This document shows positions 1 to 9,778 of a stretch of DNA of 64,000 bases, piece after piece. Under the pieces are notes generated by a model. That model worked only from the letters and a program-made list of their open reading frames with translations, did no database searches and had not been told where the DNA came from. Made by a program: the position numbers and the translations under genes. The DNA is from Clostridium sp. CAG:1000 (GTDB taxonomy: Bacteria > Bacillota_I > Bacilli_A > RF39 > UBA660): contig HG000339.1 of assembly GCA_000436975.1 (NCBI GenBank), positions 1 to 64,000 of the forward strand, in the 5' to 3' direction. The stretch's first letter is position 1, and each line of letters begins with the position of its first letter.

Positions 1-280
1 CCGCAGGCTCATCTTCAAGCGAAGCTTTAAGGCTCCTTTACTATTACTAGCACATTCGGTATTAGCAGTCATTTCTAACTGTTATCCCCAACTTGAAGGC
101 AGATAACCCACGTGTTACTCACCCGTTCGCCACTAAGTGCAGAATCCAAATCAATTTTCATTCCACATCAGAGCAAGCTCATCAATTTCATTCCAATATC
201 AATGGGGCACTTCGTTCGACTTGCATGTCTTAGGCATGCCGCCAGCGTTTATCCTGAGCCAGGATCAAACTCTCAATAAA
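1..280 (-). rRNA. rrs: 16S ribosomal RNA, 5' part (runs off the left edge)
   Basis: The minus strand carries the universal 16S start AGAGTTTGATCCTGGCTCAG (its first base is at 273), followed by the conserved stretch that includes GCTGGCGGCATGCC. By alignment with the known 5' end the mature RNA should begin near 280. Only about the first 280 bases are inside the window. It is preceded by a boxA-like element and two promoters, so an rRNA operon begins here and runs leftwards. Confidence 0.97.
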
Positions 281-346
281 AAATTCTTTTATTGTTAAAG
301 AATTGATTTCATTTTAATCCTGTCTACAAAACTCATTATTTTACTT

Positions 347-363
347 AGTTTTCAAAGATCATT
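347..363 (-). promoter_or_regulatory. boxA-like antitermination element in the rRNA leader
   Basis: The minus strand reads AATGATCTTTGAAAACT about 70 bases before the mature 16S start. This matches the GATCTTTGAAAACT motif common in Firmicutes rRNA leaders, where NusB and S10 assemble the antitermination complex. The assignment rests on motif and position. Confidence 0.6.
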
Positions 364-390
364 CAACCGATTCCCTTCGGCTGCTTATAT

Positions 391-419
391 AATATATCAT
401 GTTCACTTTTCAATGTCAA
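391..419 (-). promoter_or_regulatory. rRNA promoter P2
   Basis: On the minus strand TTGACA (414-419) and TATATT (391-396) are separated by exactly 17 bp, upstream of the boxA-like element. This is a near-consensus housekeeping promoter and the one closer to 16S. Confidence 0.75.
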
Positions 420-500
420 CACTTTTTTTGATTTTTTTTATTTTTTCAAACCAAACTTGTTTTTTCGCTATCTAATATAACTATTAGCGTTCATGATATA

Positions 501-556
501 TTAGCCACTTTCCTCAAGTGCTAAATTAATATATCACTTTAAAAAATCAATGTCAA
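501..556 (-). promoter_or_regulatory. rRNA promoter P1 with start-site hairpin
   Basis: On the minus strand TTGACA (551-556) and TATATT (528-533) are again 17 bp apart, with the same two hexamers as P2. Just downstream, 501-524 can fold into a hairpin (TTAG and CACTT pairing with AAGTG and CTAA around a bulged C) at the expected 5' end of the transcript. Tandem promoters of this kind are typical of Firmicutes rRNA operons. Confidence 0.7.
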
Positions 557-730
557 CACATTTTTCAATTTTTTTCACATTTTTTTACAAAAAATTCTTT
601 TTTATCTTTTTTGCTGACATTATTACACTATTTATGAGCTCTTCTGCTATTATAGTATGCTTAACTATATAAAAAGATAAATAGTTTTCACCACCATTTT
701 ACCTTTTTGTTATTATAATTATTCTAAAGT

Positions 731-1273
731 TTATCTTTTGCTCTTATCAGATATTATTTTTTTAAATACATTGTGATAATATTCAACAGTTTCAACATTA
801 AAAGGAAATACACTTGCTTTTTTCATTTCAATTAATGAGGACAATTCATTTTTAATAATAAAGTTGATTTCTCTTGGATATTTCATCAATTTTTTATGGT
901 AATTATACTCATTTCTATCTAATATCTTAAAAGCTCCATCATTAAATACTCTTAAATCCAAGTCGTAATCTATATACTTTAATATTCCCTCATCAATAAC
1001 ATATGGACTTGCGATATTGCAATAATAAAATATACCATTTGGCTTTAACTGCGCAATGATGTTGAACCACCTTTTTTTATAGAAAAACATTATTGCTGGT
1101 TCTTTAGTGTGCCATGTTCTACCATCCTGCTTCGTGACAAGCACATTCTCGTTGCCTAATACTATATAATCTTCTTTTATATCAAGTACATAAGCCAACT
1201 TCCAAGATTTATGTATCACTCCGTTATGCTTATAGCAATGAATTACAAGTGTGTCCCCTATTTTTATATTCAT
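731..1273 (-). CDS. DUF402 family nucleoside tri-/diphosphatase-like protein
   Basis: 180 residues, the usual length for DUF402 proteins such as B. subtilis YgaC and the S. aureus nucleoside tri- and diphosphatase Ntdp. The diagnostic block is in the middle: EPAIMFF, W(F)NII, GIFYYCNIASP, then IDYDLDLRVF with the closely spaced acidic residues that bind Mg2+ in this family, and an H..M.YP tail motif. It is probably cytosolic, with no signal or membrane segment. The gene has an AAAGAGGTGTC-type ribosome-binding site and lies alone between the rRNA promoters and ctpA. Family assignment is confident; substrate is inferred. Confidence 0.8.
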   Translation of the reverse strand: MNIKIGDTLVIHCYKHNGVIHKSWKLAYVLDIKEDYIVLGNENVLVTKQDGRTWHTKEPAIMFFYKKRWFNIIAQLKPNGIFYYCNIASPYVIDEGILKYIDYDLDLRVFNDGAFKILDRNEYNYHKKLMKYPREINFIIKNELSSLIEMKKASVFPFNVETVEYYHNVFKKIISDKSKR

Positions 1274-1349
1274 AAGACACCTCTTTCTTTTTTAATTTTA
1301 TCACATATATAATCCATTTATCAACGTATAACATAATTTCAATGTAAAG

Positions 1350-1380
1350 TAAAAAATAGCATGTTTTTATTTTGCTATTT
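1350..1380 (-). terminator. Rho-independent terminator of the ctpA-like gene
   Basis: On the minus strand AAATAGCA and TGCTATTT form an 8-bp stem with a T-rich tail. The upstream arm overlaps the last codons of the protease gene, an economy seen at several other terminators in this window. Confidence 0.7.
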
Positions 1381-2656
1381 CAATTGCTTTTTTAAGTTGC
1401 TCTTCTTCACCATCAATTTTGTAATCCGGTGTTATGCCTGTTTTATTAATCGAGTTTCCTTCGGGACTAAGCCAGTAGGCAGTTGTATATTTTACCATGG
1501 ATCCACTTTTCAACTTCGATGTTTCTTGCACAGTGCCCTTACCATAAGATTTTGTACCAACAATTTTAGCATTTGCAGATTCTTTTAACGCTAAAGCAAG
1601 AATTTCTGAAGCAGATGCGGTAGAGCCATTAATAATCACTATAATATTATTAAAATGTCTATATTCGCCTGATTTTGCCGTGAATTTAGTTATTTTATTG
1701 TTTCTATCTTTTAATTGGTATATTACTTTTCCTTTCTTTAAAAATAGTTCGGAAACATCGTATGCTGCGTTCAAGTATCCTCCAGTATTATTTCTCAAAT
1801 CAATAATTAAATTAGATATATTTTTATCAAAATTATCTAATTCTTTTTTTACTTGTTCTTCTGTTGTAGCCGAGAAAGTTGATATGTTTATATATCCGAT
1901 ATTATCAAATATTTCTGATTTTACAGAATTAATATAAATATGTTTTTTATTAACTGTAACTGTTTTTTCAATATTATCTCTTTTATATGTTAATTTAAAT
2001 TCTGATTTTGTTCCTTTTTTGATTACGCTAGCAACTTCTGCTGTAGTTTTGCCTTCTAAACTTTCTCCGTCTAGAGCAACTAATATATCATCTGGTTTTA
2101 GTCCAGCTTTTTCTGCAGGAGTATTTTTAAATACTTGTGTTACATATATTACACCTTTATTATTCATTGTCATCTCTATGCCTATGCCATCGTATGTACC
2201 TTCTAACTGCTCATTTAATGACTCGGTCATATCGTTATCCATGTATATACTATATTCATCATTTAAAAAATTATACATACCAGAAATGGCTGCATCTATT
2301 AATTTTGATTTGTCAACTTCATCAATATAACTATTAATTATATGATTATAACTTTCTGTGAATTCTTTTATTTCACTACTTGTATCATCGCTTTTTGATT
2401 TTGATATTTTGTCATAATTATTATATACAATGAGTCCAGTGGATAAACTTACAACTATTCCTGTTACTAATATAATTATAATTACTTCTAATAGGCTAAA
2501 ATTCACATTTTTATTAATAAATTCTTCATCTAAGATCAACTTTTCTTTTTTAGGTTCTTCTGTTTTGATTTCCTTTTTAACTCTTTTCTTATTATCACTT
2601 ATTTTTTTGACTTTAGTATCTTTTTTATCTAACACTTTTTTTGATTTCTCTACCAT
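1367..2656 (-). CDS. ctpA: S41 carboxy-terminal processing peptidase
   Basis: 429 residues, a membrane-anchored C-terminal processing protease. A lysine-rich cytoplasmic N-terminus (1-50) is followed by one membrane segment (about 52-78), a PDZ domain (about 150-230, with GIGIEMTM and AEKAGLKPDD) and the S41 core. The catalytic Ser is about S348 in GSTASASE, with K373 and Q377 in SYGKGTVQ. The 25- and 4-residue spacings match the Ser-Lys-Gln triad of B. subtilis CtpB. It has an AAGGTGAT ribosome-binding site and TATAAT at 2695-2700, so it is probably transcribed separately from the ribosomal cluster. In spore formers such proteases process SpoIVF-type regulators or wall proteins; the substrate here is unknown. 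Confidence 0.9.
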   Translation of the reverse strand: MVEKSKKVLDKKDTKVKKISDNKKRVKKEIKTEEPKKEKLILDEEFINKNVNFSLLEVIIIILVTGIVVSLSTGLIVYNNYDKISKSKSDDTSSEIKEFTESYNHIINSYIDEVDKSKLIDAAISGMYNFLNDEYSIYMDNDMTESLNEQLEGTYDGIGIEMTMNNKGVIYVTQVFKNTPAEKAGLKPDDILVALDGESLEGKTTAEVASVIKKGTKSEFKLTYKRDNIEKTVTVNKKHIYINSVKSEIFDNIGYINISTFSATTEEQVKKELDNFDKNISNLIIDLRNNTGGYLNAAYDVSELFLKKGKVIYQLKDRNNKITKFTAKSGEYRHFNNIIVIINGSTASASEILALALKESANAKIVGTKSYGKGTVQETSKLKSGSMVKYTTAYWLSPEGNSINKTGITPDYKIDGEEEQLKKAIEIAK

Positions 2657-2753
2657 ATTATCACCTTACATATTTTAAATTATCTATATGTATAATTATA
2701 ATCCATATCGAAATAAAAATAAATATTACATAATTAATTAGTGTAAAATGTAC

Positions 2754-2781
2754 AATAAAAAAGATTGATTGCTCAATCTTT
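2754..2781 (-). terminator. Terminator of the ribosomal protein supercluster
   Basis: On the minus strand AAAGATTGA, loop GCAA and TCAATCTTT are followed by a T-run. The stem starts inside the stop region of rplQ, the last gene of the cluster. Confidence 0.85.
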
Positions 2782-3124
2782 ATACTAACTCAAGGCGAAC
2801 TATTAAAGCATCGTCTCCAATTCTTTCTTTAAGTTTAATTATTCTTGTATATCCGCCGCTTCTATCTTTATAAGTAACAGCATATTCATCAAATAATTTT
2901 TTAACTAAATCTTTGTCATTATTTAAGAAAGCTAGTGCTTTTCTTCTAGAACCTAAGTCGCCTTTTTTTGCATATGTAATCATTTTATCAACAAATTTAC
3001 GAACTTCTTTTGCTCTTTCTTCTGTTGTTTGAACATATCCATTTTCTAGTACATCTTTAGTTAAACTAGATAGAATACTTTTTCTTACACGAGTTTCTCT
3101 ATTTAATTTTCTATATAATGCCAT
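2780..3124 (-). CDS. rplQ: 50S ribosomal protein L17
   Basis: 114 residues, slightly short for L17. It shows the family start MALYRKLNRETRVRKSIL with the following TT-E-RAKEVRKFVDKMITYAKKG segment and ends in IVRLELV. L17 lies near the polypeptide exit tunnel. It is the last gene of the alpha part of the cluster, 10 bp after rpoA and directly before the terminator. Confidence 0.97.
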   Translation of the reverse strand: MALYRKLNRETRVRKSILSSLTKDVLENGYVQTTEERAKEVRKFVDKMITYAKKGDLGSRRKALAFLNNDKDLVKKLFDEYAVTYKDRSGGYTRIIKLKERIGDDALIVRLELV

Positions 3125-3134
3125 TTAAATCCTC

Positions 3135-4082
3135 CTAATCTTCATCACGGAACTTAAGTCCCATATCTTTAACTTTGTCTAATACTTCTTTTAATGATTT
3201 CTTTCCAAGATTTCTAATCTTCATCATTTCAGATTCGCTTTTAGATGTTAAATCTTGTAAAGTATGAATAGCATCTCTCTTTAAGCAATTATATGCTCTA
3301 ACTGAAAGGTCTAATTCTTCAATAGGAGTTTCTAATGTCTTTTGTACTGAATCCTCTTCTTTATCTGCAAGAACGCTTTCTAAACCTTTTAAATTATGTA
3401 GGTTAGTAATAACTTCAAAGTGATCAATTATGATTTTTGCTGCATTTGCAATTGCTTCTTCTGGTTTTATACTTCCATTAGTCCATACATTTAAAGTAAG
3501 TTTGTCATAGTTATCATTTTGACCAACACGAGCAGGCTCAACTTCATAGCTTACTCTTTCGATTGGACTATAGATTGAATCAATTCCAATAGCACCAACT
3601 ACATCTTTTACTGCTTGTGCATTAATTTTTCCGTCTACATATCCACGACCATTTGAAACTGTCATAGTCATATCTAATTTTCCACCAGCAGATAATGTTG
3701 CTATTACTAAATCAGGATTAATAATTTCAACCTCTCCATTTTGATCTATATCTGAAGCATGAACTTCACCTTCAGTATCAGCTTTTAAATGTAATACTTG
3801 ATCTTGTTCACTGTGATTTTTTACAACTAATTTTTTAAGATTTAGAATAATTTCAGTAACATCTTCAACTACTCCGTCCATTTTTTGAAATTCGTGCATT
3901 ACACCTTCAATTTTAATATCAGTAACTGCACTACCTTCTAAACTTGATAGCATAACTCTTCTAAGAGCATTACCAATAGTTGTTCCAAAACCTCTTTCAA
4001 GTGGTTCTAAAACAAACTTTCCATAATAATTATTTTCAACATATTCGTTTACTTTATAATCTGGTTTAATAAACTTTAACAT
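3135..4082 (-). CDS. rpoA: DNA-directed RNA polymerase alpha subunit
   Basis: 315 residues, full length. The N-terminal dimerisation domain (about 1-230) contains the conserved FVLEPLERGFGTTIGNALRR. The C-terminal domain (about 245-310) contains the helix-hairpin-helix SVRAYNCLKRDAIHTLQDL, which contacts UP elements and activators. It lies between rpsK and rplQ as in other Firmicutes. Confidence 0.98.
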   Translation of the reverse strand: MLKFIKPDYKVNEYVENNYYGKFVLEPLERGFGTTIGNALRRVMLSSLEGSAVTDIKIEGVMHEFQKMDGVVEDVTEIILNLKKLVVKNHSEQDQVLHLKADTEGEVHASDIDQNGEVEIINPDLVIATLSAGGKLDMTMTVSNGRGYVDGKINAQAVKDVVGAIGIDSIYSPIERVSYEVEPARVGQNDNYDKLTLNVWTNGSIKPEEAIANAAKIIIDHFEVITNLHNLKGLESVLADKEEDSVQKTLETPIEELDLSVRAYNCLKRDAIHTLQDLTSKSESEMMKIRNLGKKSLKEVLDKVKDMGLKFRDED

Positions 4083-4103
4083 ATATTATTCCCCTTTCTT
4101 AAA

Positions 4104-4487
4104 TTATATACGTCTTCTCTTAGGTGGTCTGCATCCGTTATGTGGTACAGGTGTAACATCATTAATAGCAGTTATTTCAATACCAGTTGATGTAATACTT
4201 CTTACAGCAAGTTCACGTCCTTGTCCTATACCCTTTACAAATACTTCTACTTTTCTAATACCAGCATCGTAAGCTACTTTACCTGCAGCTTCTGCAGCTG
4301 ATCCTGCGGCAAAAGGAGTTTTCTTTTTACTACCTTTAAATCCTACTGTTCCTGAAGAAGCCCAACTAATTACGCCACCATTATTATCAGTAAATGTTAC
4401 AATTGTGTTATTAAATGTAGAGTGAATATGTGCTTGACCTTCAGTAATATCTCTCTTTGCTTTTCTTTTTCTTCTATTATAAGCCAT
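4104..4487 (-). CDS. rpsK: 30S ribosomal protein S11
   Basis: 127 residues, normal length. It has the S11 signatures [19 protein letters not shown] and the C-terminal [14 protein letters not shown]11 forms part of the platform near the mRNA exit. It sits in the alpha cluster between rpsM and rpoA. Confidence 0.98.
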   Translation of the reverse strand: MAYNRRKRKAKRDITEGQAHIHSTFNNTIVTFTDNNGGVISWASSGTVGFKGSKKKTPFAAGSAAEAAGKVAYDAGIRKVEVFVKGIGQGRELAVRSITSTGIEITAINDVTPVPHNGCRPPKRRRI

Positions 4488-4499
4488 AAGTTATCCCTC

Positions 4500-4865
4500 C
4501 TATTTCTTCTTATTAGCAATAGTTTTTGGTTTACCTTTACGAGTTCTAGCATTTCTACTAGTTCTTTGTCCTCTTACAGGTAATCCTTTTTTGTGTCTAG
4601 TGCCTTGATATGAATTAATTTCCATCTTAGTCTTGATGTTCATTTCAACTTCTCTTTTTAAGTCTCCAACTAATTCATATTTGTCAGCTTCAGCTCTTAA
4701 TTTATTAATTTCTTCTACTGTTAGATTATCAGTTCTAGTATCTTCTGATACGCCAGCAGCTTCACAAATCTTATGAGCCCTAGTTGGACCAATTCCATAA
4801 ATGTAAGTAAGTGCTATTACTATTCTTTTATTTTTTGGTAAGTCAATATTTTTAATACGTGCCAT
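4500..4865 (-). CDS. rpsM: 30S ribosomal protein S13
   Basis: 121 residues. It has the N-terminal [20 protein letters not shown], the [11 protein letters not shown] helix-turn motif and the basic tail ending [13 protein letters not shown]13 contacts the head, the P-site tRNA and L5. It is 12 bp upstream of rpsK. Confidence 0.98.
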   Translation of the reverse strand: MARIKNIDLPKNKRIVIALTYIYGIGPTRAHKICEAAGVSEDTRTDNLTVEEINKLRAEADKYELVGDLKREVEMNIKTKMEINSYQGTRHKKGLPVRGQRTSRNARTRKGKPKTIANKKK

Positions 4866-4878
4866 ATTTTCCTCCTAC

Positions 4879-4992
4879 TTAGCCTTGTCTTTGTTTATGT
4901 TTAGGATTTTCACAAATCACCCAAACTTTTCCGTTTCTTTTAATAATTTTGCATTTATCGCAAATCTTTTTTACTGATGGTCTTACTTTCAC
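4879..4992 (-). CDS. rpmJ: 50S ribosomal protein L36 (zinc-binding form)
   Basis: A 37-residue gene between infA and rpsM. The protein begins [17 protein letters not shown] and ends NPKHKQRQG, the L36 family in full. The start codon is GTG (4990-4992), preceded by GGAGGGATT at good spacing. The three Cys and one His ligands (C11, C14, C27, H32) are kept, so this is the zinc-containing (C+) version. Confidence 0.96.
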   Translation of the reverse strand: MKVRPSVKKICDKCKIIKRNGKVWVICENPKHKQRQG

Positions 4993-5005
4993 TTTAATCC
5001 CTCCA

Positions 5006-5227
5006 TTACTTTCTATAAATTATACGCCCGCGTGTTAAATCGCAAATAGGTACTTCCATAAGCACAGTATCGCCTGGGTAAATACGAATCATGTTCAAAC
5101 GCATTTTTCCAGAAACGCGAGCCTCTACAATGTGCCCATTATCTAATTTTACTTTGAAGTCGCCTCCAGGTAAAATTTCTTGTACCTTTCCTTCAAGTTC
5201 AATATAACCGTCTTTATCTTTGGCCAT
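5006..5227 (-). CDS. infA: Translation initiation factor IF-1
   Basis: 73 residues, one S1-like OB fold. The family pattern is clear: [18 protein letters not shown], then [13 protein letters not shown] and the end [11 protein letters not shown]-1 occupies the A site of the 30S subunit during initiation. It lies 4 bp after map and before rpmJ, the standard order. Confidence 0.97.
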   Translation of the reverse strand: MAKDKDGYIELEGKVQEILPGGDFKVKLDNGHIVEARVSGKMRLNMIRIYPGDTVLMEVPICDLTRGRIIYRK

Positions 5228-5231
5228 GTTT

Positions 5232-5981
5232 TCACTCTCCTGTTAATATCTCATAACCATCTTTAGTTACAAGAATTGTATGTTCAAAGTGTGCTGAGTT
5301 GCTACCATCGCGAGTAACAATTCCCCAGTCATCATCCAGTAACCACACTTCTTTTGTTCCTAAACTAAACATTGGTTCTATTGCTAAAGTCATTCCACTT
5401 TTAAGAATTATCCCTTCACTTTCATGATTACTAAGATTAGGAATATATGGATCTTCATGAAGGCTTTTTCCAACACCATGTCCAGTAAGACAAGTAAATA
5501 CCCCATATCCATTATCTTTAGCAACCTTTCCAATAGCAGAACAAACATCATTTAGTTTAATTCCTTCTTTAACAACCTTAATTCCTTCATATAAAGCTTT
5601 TTGAGTATCTTCAACTAGCTTTTTAGTTTTTTTATCAACTTCACCTACTAAGTATGTATATGCCGAATCAGAATGATATCCTTTATATATGGAACCTACA
5701 TCTACAGTTACTATGTCGCCATTTTTAAGTTTAGTATTATCTGGGATTCCATGCACTACCATATCATTTATACTAACACACGCAGATGCAGGAAACCCTT
5801 CATATCCAAGAAAAGATGGGGTTGCATCATGACTTGTTATGTAATTATAAACATATTTATCAATTTCTTTTGTAGTCATTCCCGGTTTAATAATATTTTT
5901 CAAGTTCATCAGAACTTCATAAGTTATCTTACCAGATTTCCTCATTAAATCTATTTCTTGTTCATTTTTAATACTAATCAT
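5232..5981 (-). CDS. map: Methionine aminopeptidase, type I
   Basis: 249 residues, the single-domain type Ia length. The metal ligands are visible: D in [14 protein letters not shown] and the second D six residues on, H in [13 protein letters not shown] in AIEPMFSL and E in EHTILV. It removes the initiator Met from nascent proteins. It overlaps the end of adk by 8 bp, so the two are translationally coupled. Confidence 0.97.
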   Translation of the reverse strand: MISIKNEQEIDLMRKSGKITYEVLMNLKNIIKPGMTTKEIDKYVYNYITSHDATPSFLGYEGFPASACVSINDMVVHGIPDNTKLKNGDIVTVDVGSIYKGYHSDSAYTYLVGEVDKKTKKLVEDTQKALYEGIKVVKEGIKLNDVCSAIGKVAKDNGYGVFTCLTGHGVGKSLHEDPYIPNLSNHESEGIILKSGMTLAIEPMFSLGTKEVWLLDDDWGIVTRDGSNSAHFEHTILVTKDGYEILTGE

Positions 5982-6630
5982 TTCTTTTACTTACTTCTTT
6001 CTCAAATTGTGCAAATGTATTTTCAGCGGAACCAGTTGCATCTAACTCAATTAGTTTACCAGCTTTCCTATAATATTCAATTACAGGTTCACAATTTTTT
6101 TCATAACTTGAGTATCCTATTTTAAATGTTGCTTCGTTATCATCGTTTCTTGTAGTTAATTCAACATTACAATCATCGCACATATTTTCGACTTTAGGAG
6201 CATTTACTCCAGTTAATCTATTATATGTCTTTTTGCACTTAGGGCATATTTGACGACCTAACGTTCTTTTTAATGCAGTCTCATAATCCACATTTAGTAA
6301 AACTGCATAATCAATGTGAAGAGAAAGCTCATCACATATTTCATTGATAGCAGTTACTTGTGGCATATGTCTAGGATAACCATCAAGTATAAAGCCGTTT
6401 TTAATGTCATCTTTCATTAGTCTTTCTTTCATCAGTTGATTAGTGATAACATCACTTACAAGCTCTCTTCTTGATTGTACCTCTCTTATTTGACGACCTA
6501 ACGCAGTGCTAGGGTCAACTCCTCTTAAAAGTTCACCTGCAGAAATACAAACATAGCCATATTTCTCATGCATCATTGATGCGAATGTACCCTTACCAGC
6601 AGCAGGTGGTGCAATTAAAATTAAATTCAT
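5974..6630 (-). CDS. adk: Adenylate kinase (zinc LID type)
   Basis: 218 residues. The P-loop reads APPAAGKGTFA, slightly off the usual GPPGAGKGTQ. FILDGYPR and GRQICP follow. The LID domain holds CPKC and CDDC, a structural zinc site typical of Gram-positive enzymes. It converts ATP plus AMP to two ADP. It lies between secY and map as in most Firmicutes. Confidence 0.96.
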   Translation of the reverse strand: MNLILIAPPAAGKGTFASMMHEKYGYVCISAGELLRGVDPSTALGRQIREVQSRRELVSDVITNQLMKERLMKDDIKNGFILDGYPRHMPQVTAINEICDELSLHIDYAVLLNVDYETALKRTLGRQICPKCKKTYNRLTGVNAPKVENMCDDCNVELTTRNDDNEATFKIGYSSYEKNCEPVIEYYRKAGKLIELDATGSAENTFAQFEKEVSKRND

Positions 6631-6636
6631 AAACTA

Positions 6637-7890
6637 TTATCTCCTATTATTATAATTTCTTGATGCCACTGAACTTTCAAGTTGTTTATATGTTTCAAGA
6701 ACTACACCTACGGCAATTAAAATAGATGTGCCGCCTAATTTAACAGTATCAGGAAGTCCTGTTAATTCTGTAAATAGTGTTGGTAATGCTGCTATTAATG
6801 CAATAGCCATTGCTCCCATAAATGTAATTCTACCAAGAACTTTTGTTATATATTTTTTAGTTTCACTTCCTGGTCTAATGCCTGGAATGTAACCACCATT
6901 CTTATTTAGATTTTTACTTAATTCTTCTGGATTAATCATTAAGAAAGTATAAATGAATGTAAATACTATTATTAATAAAATGTATATTATAAATCCGACT
7001 GGTTTAGATGTTGATAAATAATTATTCAAGAAAGCCAGTACTGATTCATTTTTAACAAAATATTTTAATATAGCAGGCAATCCCATAATAACACTTGCAA
7101 TGATAACCGGCATTACATTTGCAGAATTAAGTTTAAATGGTAGGAATGATTGTTGGGCACCATACGATGAAGCACTCCTATTTGAATATTGAATTGGAAT
7201 TCTTCTTTGAGCTTGTTCAACCCAAATGACACCAACTATTATGATTAAATATAATAATATAAATAATCCGAATGAAACCCAACCTATTAAAGCATTACTT
7301 GCCTCTGGTATTAGCGAGTTAAATGCTGTAACAAACATATTTGGCATTGTGTTAACGATACCAGCCATGATTAATAATGAAACACCATTACCAATTCCCT
7401 TATCAGTTATTTGGTCTCCTAACCATAATAAGAATGCTGTACCAGCAGTCAATATGATTGCTATTCTAAAGTACTCTATAGGGGCTTGAGTTTTGCCTAA
7501 GAACATCATCGGATAAAAGAAACCCTGAATGAAAGCAATTGCAAGACCAGCATATCTTGTGATTTTGCTTATCTTTCTTCTTCCTTCTTCTCCCATTTCT
7601 TTTAGTTCTTTAAAATATGGAATAATATCCATTTGTAATATCTGCATTATAATTGATGCAGTAATGTAAGGCATAACACCTAATGCAAAGATTGAGAATT
7701 GTTTTAAACCGCCTCCGCTCATTGCATTAAATAATTCTAAGAACCCTATGTCTCCTGTTATGACATTCATACCAGGAATTGTAATTGAGTTACCTAGAGC
7801 GAATATGAATAGAACACCTAAGGTGAATAATACTCTAGCTCTCAAATCTTTATTTGAAGCTCTAAATATTTGCTTGAAAGTAGCAAACAT
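6637..7890 (-). CDS. secY: Protein translocase subunit SecY
   Basis: 417 residues with ten predicted membrane segments, the core of the Sec channel. Recognisable stretches include FALGVMPYITASIIMQIL near the start, LGDQITDKGIGNGVSLLI, the cytoplasmic loop with QRRIPIQY, and NPEELSKNLNKNGGYIPGIRPG. It follows rplO by one base. Confidence 0.98.
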   Translation of the reverse strand: MFATFKQIFRASNKDLRARVLFTLGVLFIFALGNSITIPGMNVITGDIGFLELFNAMSGGGLKQFSIFALGVMPYITASIIMQILQMDIIPYFKELKEMGEEGRRKISKITRYAGLAIAFIQGFFYPMMFLGKTQAPIEYFRIAIILTAGTAFLLWLGDQITDKGIGNGVSLLIMAGIVNTMPNMFVTAFNSLIPEASNALIGWVSFGLFILLYLIIIVGVIWVEQAQRRIPIQYSNRSASSYGAQQSFLPFKLNSANVMPVIIASVIMGLPAILKYFVKNESVLAFLNNYLSTSKPVGFIIYILLIIVFTFIYTFLMINPEELSKNLNKNGGYIPGIRPGSETKKYITKVLGRITFMGAMAIALIAALPTLFTELTGLPDTVKLGGTSILIAVGVVLETYKQLESSVASRNYNNRR

Positions 7891-7891
7891 A

Positions 7892-8335
7892 TTAAATCAC
7901 CTCCGTAATTCCACCCATTTCTTCGATTTTAGTAATAGCGCTATTAGTAAATACATTTGCTTTTACAGTTAATTTCTTTTCTAATTTACCATTACCTAAG
8001 ACTTTGATTCCACATAACTCTTTTTTAACTAGTCCTGATTCTTTTAGTAATTCAGGAGTAACAACGTCTCCATCTTTAAATCTATTTAAATCAGATATAT
8101 TAATTATTGCATATTTTCTAGCAAATCTAGCATTGCTAAATCCACGTCTTGGAAGTCTTTTATATAAAGGTGTTTGTCCACCTTCAAACCATAGATGTAC
8201 TCCTCCACCACTTCTTGCTTTTTGTCCTTTTTCTCCACGTCCAGATGTCTTACCATGTCCACTACCTGGTCCACGTCCAACAACTTTTCTTCTGTGAGTT
8301 GATCCAAAAGCTTTATTTAATTCATGTAATTTCAT
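7892..8335 (-). CDS. rplO: 50S ribosomal protein L15
   Basis: 147 residues. The glycine- and basic-rich N-terminus ([22 protein letters not shown]) and [15 protein letters not shown] are diagnostic. It directly abuts rpsE, overlapping by one base, so rpmD, which usually lies between them, is absent. Confidence 0.97.
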   Translation of the reverse strand: MKLHELNKAFGSTHRRKVVGRGPGSGHGKTSGRGEKGQKARSGGGVHLWFEGGQTPLYKRLPRRGFSNARFARKYAIINISDLNRFKDGDVVTPELLKESGLVKKELCGIKVLGNGKLEKKLTVKANVFTNSAITKIEEMGGITEVI

Positions 8336-8844
8336 TATTTTAAAACCTCCTCAACAGTTTTTCCACGAAGACTAGCAACATGTTCAATTGTTCTTTGTGA
8401 TTCTAAAGCTTTAATTGTAGCTTTTGCAGTGTTTATTTGTGTATTGCTTCCTAATGATTTAGAAACAACGTCTTTAACACCAGCAAGTTCAAGAACAATT
8501 CTTGCAGCTCCACCAGCAATAATTCCACGACCAGCTTTAGCAGGTCTAATTAGAACTTTTGCTGCGCCACATACACCAGTTACTTCATGAGAGATTGTTC
8601 TACCGTCTACTAAGTTAACGTGCACTAGATTCTTTTCAGCTTCTTTAATTGCTTTACTAACAGCAACAGGAATTTCTTTACTTTTACCAGTTCCAATTCC
8701 TACTTTTCCTTTTCTGTCACCAACAGCTACAGTTGCTGAAAATCTAAAATTTCTACCACCTTGAGTAACCTTAGTAACTTTTCCAATAGAAATTATTTTA
8801 TCTTCATATAACTTTTTTTCTCTATCAGTTCTTCTACCGTTCAT
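8335..8844 (-). CDS. rpsE: 30S ribosomal protein S5
   Basis: 169 residues. The double-stranded-RNA-binding-like N-terminal domain includes [20 protein letters not shown] sequence, and the C-terminal domain includes [23 protein letters not shown]5 contributes to decoding accuracy. No L30 gene follows it. Confidence 0.97.
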   Translation of the reverse strand: MNGRRTDREKKLYEDKIISIGKVTKVTQGGRNFRFSATVAVGDRKGKVGIGTGKSKEIPVAVSKAIKEAEKNLVHVNLVDGRTISHEVTGVCGAAKVLIRPAKAGRGIIAGGAARIVLELAGVKDVVSKSLGSNTQINTAKATIKALESQRTIEHVASLRGKTVEEVLK

Positions 8845-8855
8845 TTTATTCCTCC

Positions 8856-9209
8856 CTAGAATTCTAGTCCATTTTCACGAGCTGCTTCTGCTAATGCTTT
8901 TACACGTCCGTGATAAATGTATCCGCCACGATCAAATACAACAGTTTTGATCTTAGCTTTTTTAGCTTTTTCTGCAATATCTTTTCCAACAGCTGCTGCT
9001 GCTTCAAGATTATTATTTTTGATTTTAAGTTCTAAAGAAGAAGAGCTAACTAATGTTACACCTTTAGTATCATCAATAATTTGTGCATATATAGCAGAAT
9101 TACTTCTGAATACACATAGTCTAGGAGCAGTTTCAGTACCAGATAAATTTTGTCTAATTTTTCTATGTCTTTTAATTCTCATTAAATTTTTTGATTCTTT
9201 TTTTATCAT
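8856..9209 (-). CDS. rplR: 50S ribosomal protein L18
   Basis: 117 residues, binds 5S rRNA. It contains [20 protein letters not shown], the [14 protein letters not shown] segment and the end [20 protein letters not shown]. The N-terminal ten residues before MRIKRHRK may be extra if translation begins at the internal Met. Confidence 0.96.
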   Translation of the reverse strand: MIKKESKNLMRIKRHRKIRQNLSGTETAPRLCVFRSNSAIYAQIIDDTKGVTLVSSSSLELKIKNNNLEAAAAVGKDIAEKAKKAKIKTVVFDRGGYIYHGRVKALAEAARENGLEF

Positions 9210-9222
9210 TCTTTCTTACCTC

Positions 9223-9768
9223 CTATGCAGCTTTCTTTCCTTCTTTACGACGAATATGTTCGTCTTTATATTTAATTCCTTTTCCTTTGTATGGTTCAGG
9301 CTTTCTTATTTTTCTAATGTTAGCAGCAAATTCACTAACAGCTTGTTTATCAAATCCACTGATAATTAATTCAGTTTGTGATTTATCAGGCATTTCAGCT
9401 TTTAATCCTTCAGGAATTGCTACAGTTACTTGGTGACTATATCCGGCAGAAACAACAATGTTATTTCCTTGAAGTTGAAATCTATAACCAACACCATTAA
9501 TTTCTAATTCCTTTTTGAATCCTTCACTTACACCTATCATCATATTATTGATATTTGAATTTGTAGTTCCATGTAATTGTTTTGAAACTTTTAAATCATT
9601 TTTTCTAGTAACAGTTACTTTGCCATCATTAACTTGAACATCAACATTCTCATTTTTGAAAGTATATTCTAAAGTTCCTTTTGGACCCTTAGTAATAATT
9701 TTATTTCCATCTAGTGTAACCTCTACCCCAGCTGGAATATTTAAGACTCTATTTCCTATTCTACTCAT
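9223..9768 (-). CDS. rplF: 50S ribosomal protein L6
   Basis: 181 residues with two related domains. It starts MSRIGNRVLNIPAGVEV and has the C-terminal signature PEPYKGKGIKYKDEHIRRKEGKKAA. L6 lies near the factor-binding site of the 50S subunit. It is 10 bp downstream of rpsH. Confidence 0.97.
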   Translation of the reverse strand: MSRIGNRVLNIPAGVEVTLDGNKIITKGPKGTLEYTFKNENVDVQVNDGKVTVTRKNDLKVSKQLHGTTNSNINNMMIGVSEGFKKELEINGVGYRFQLQGNNIVVSAGYSHQVTVAIPEGLKAEMPDKSQTELIISGFDKQAVSEFAANIRKIRKPEPYKGKGIKYKDEHIRRKEGKKAA

Positions 9769-9778
9769 AACTGTTCAC

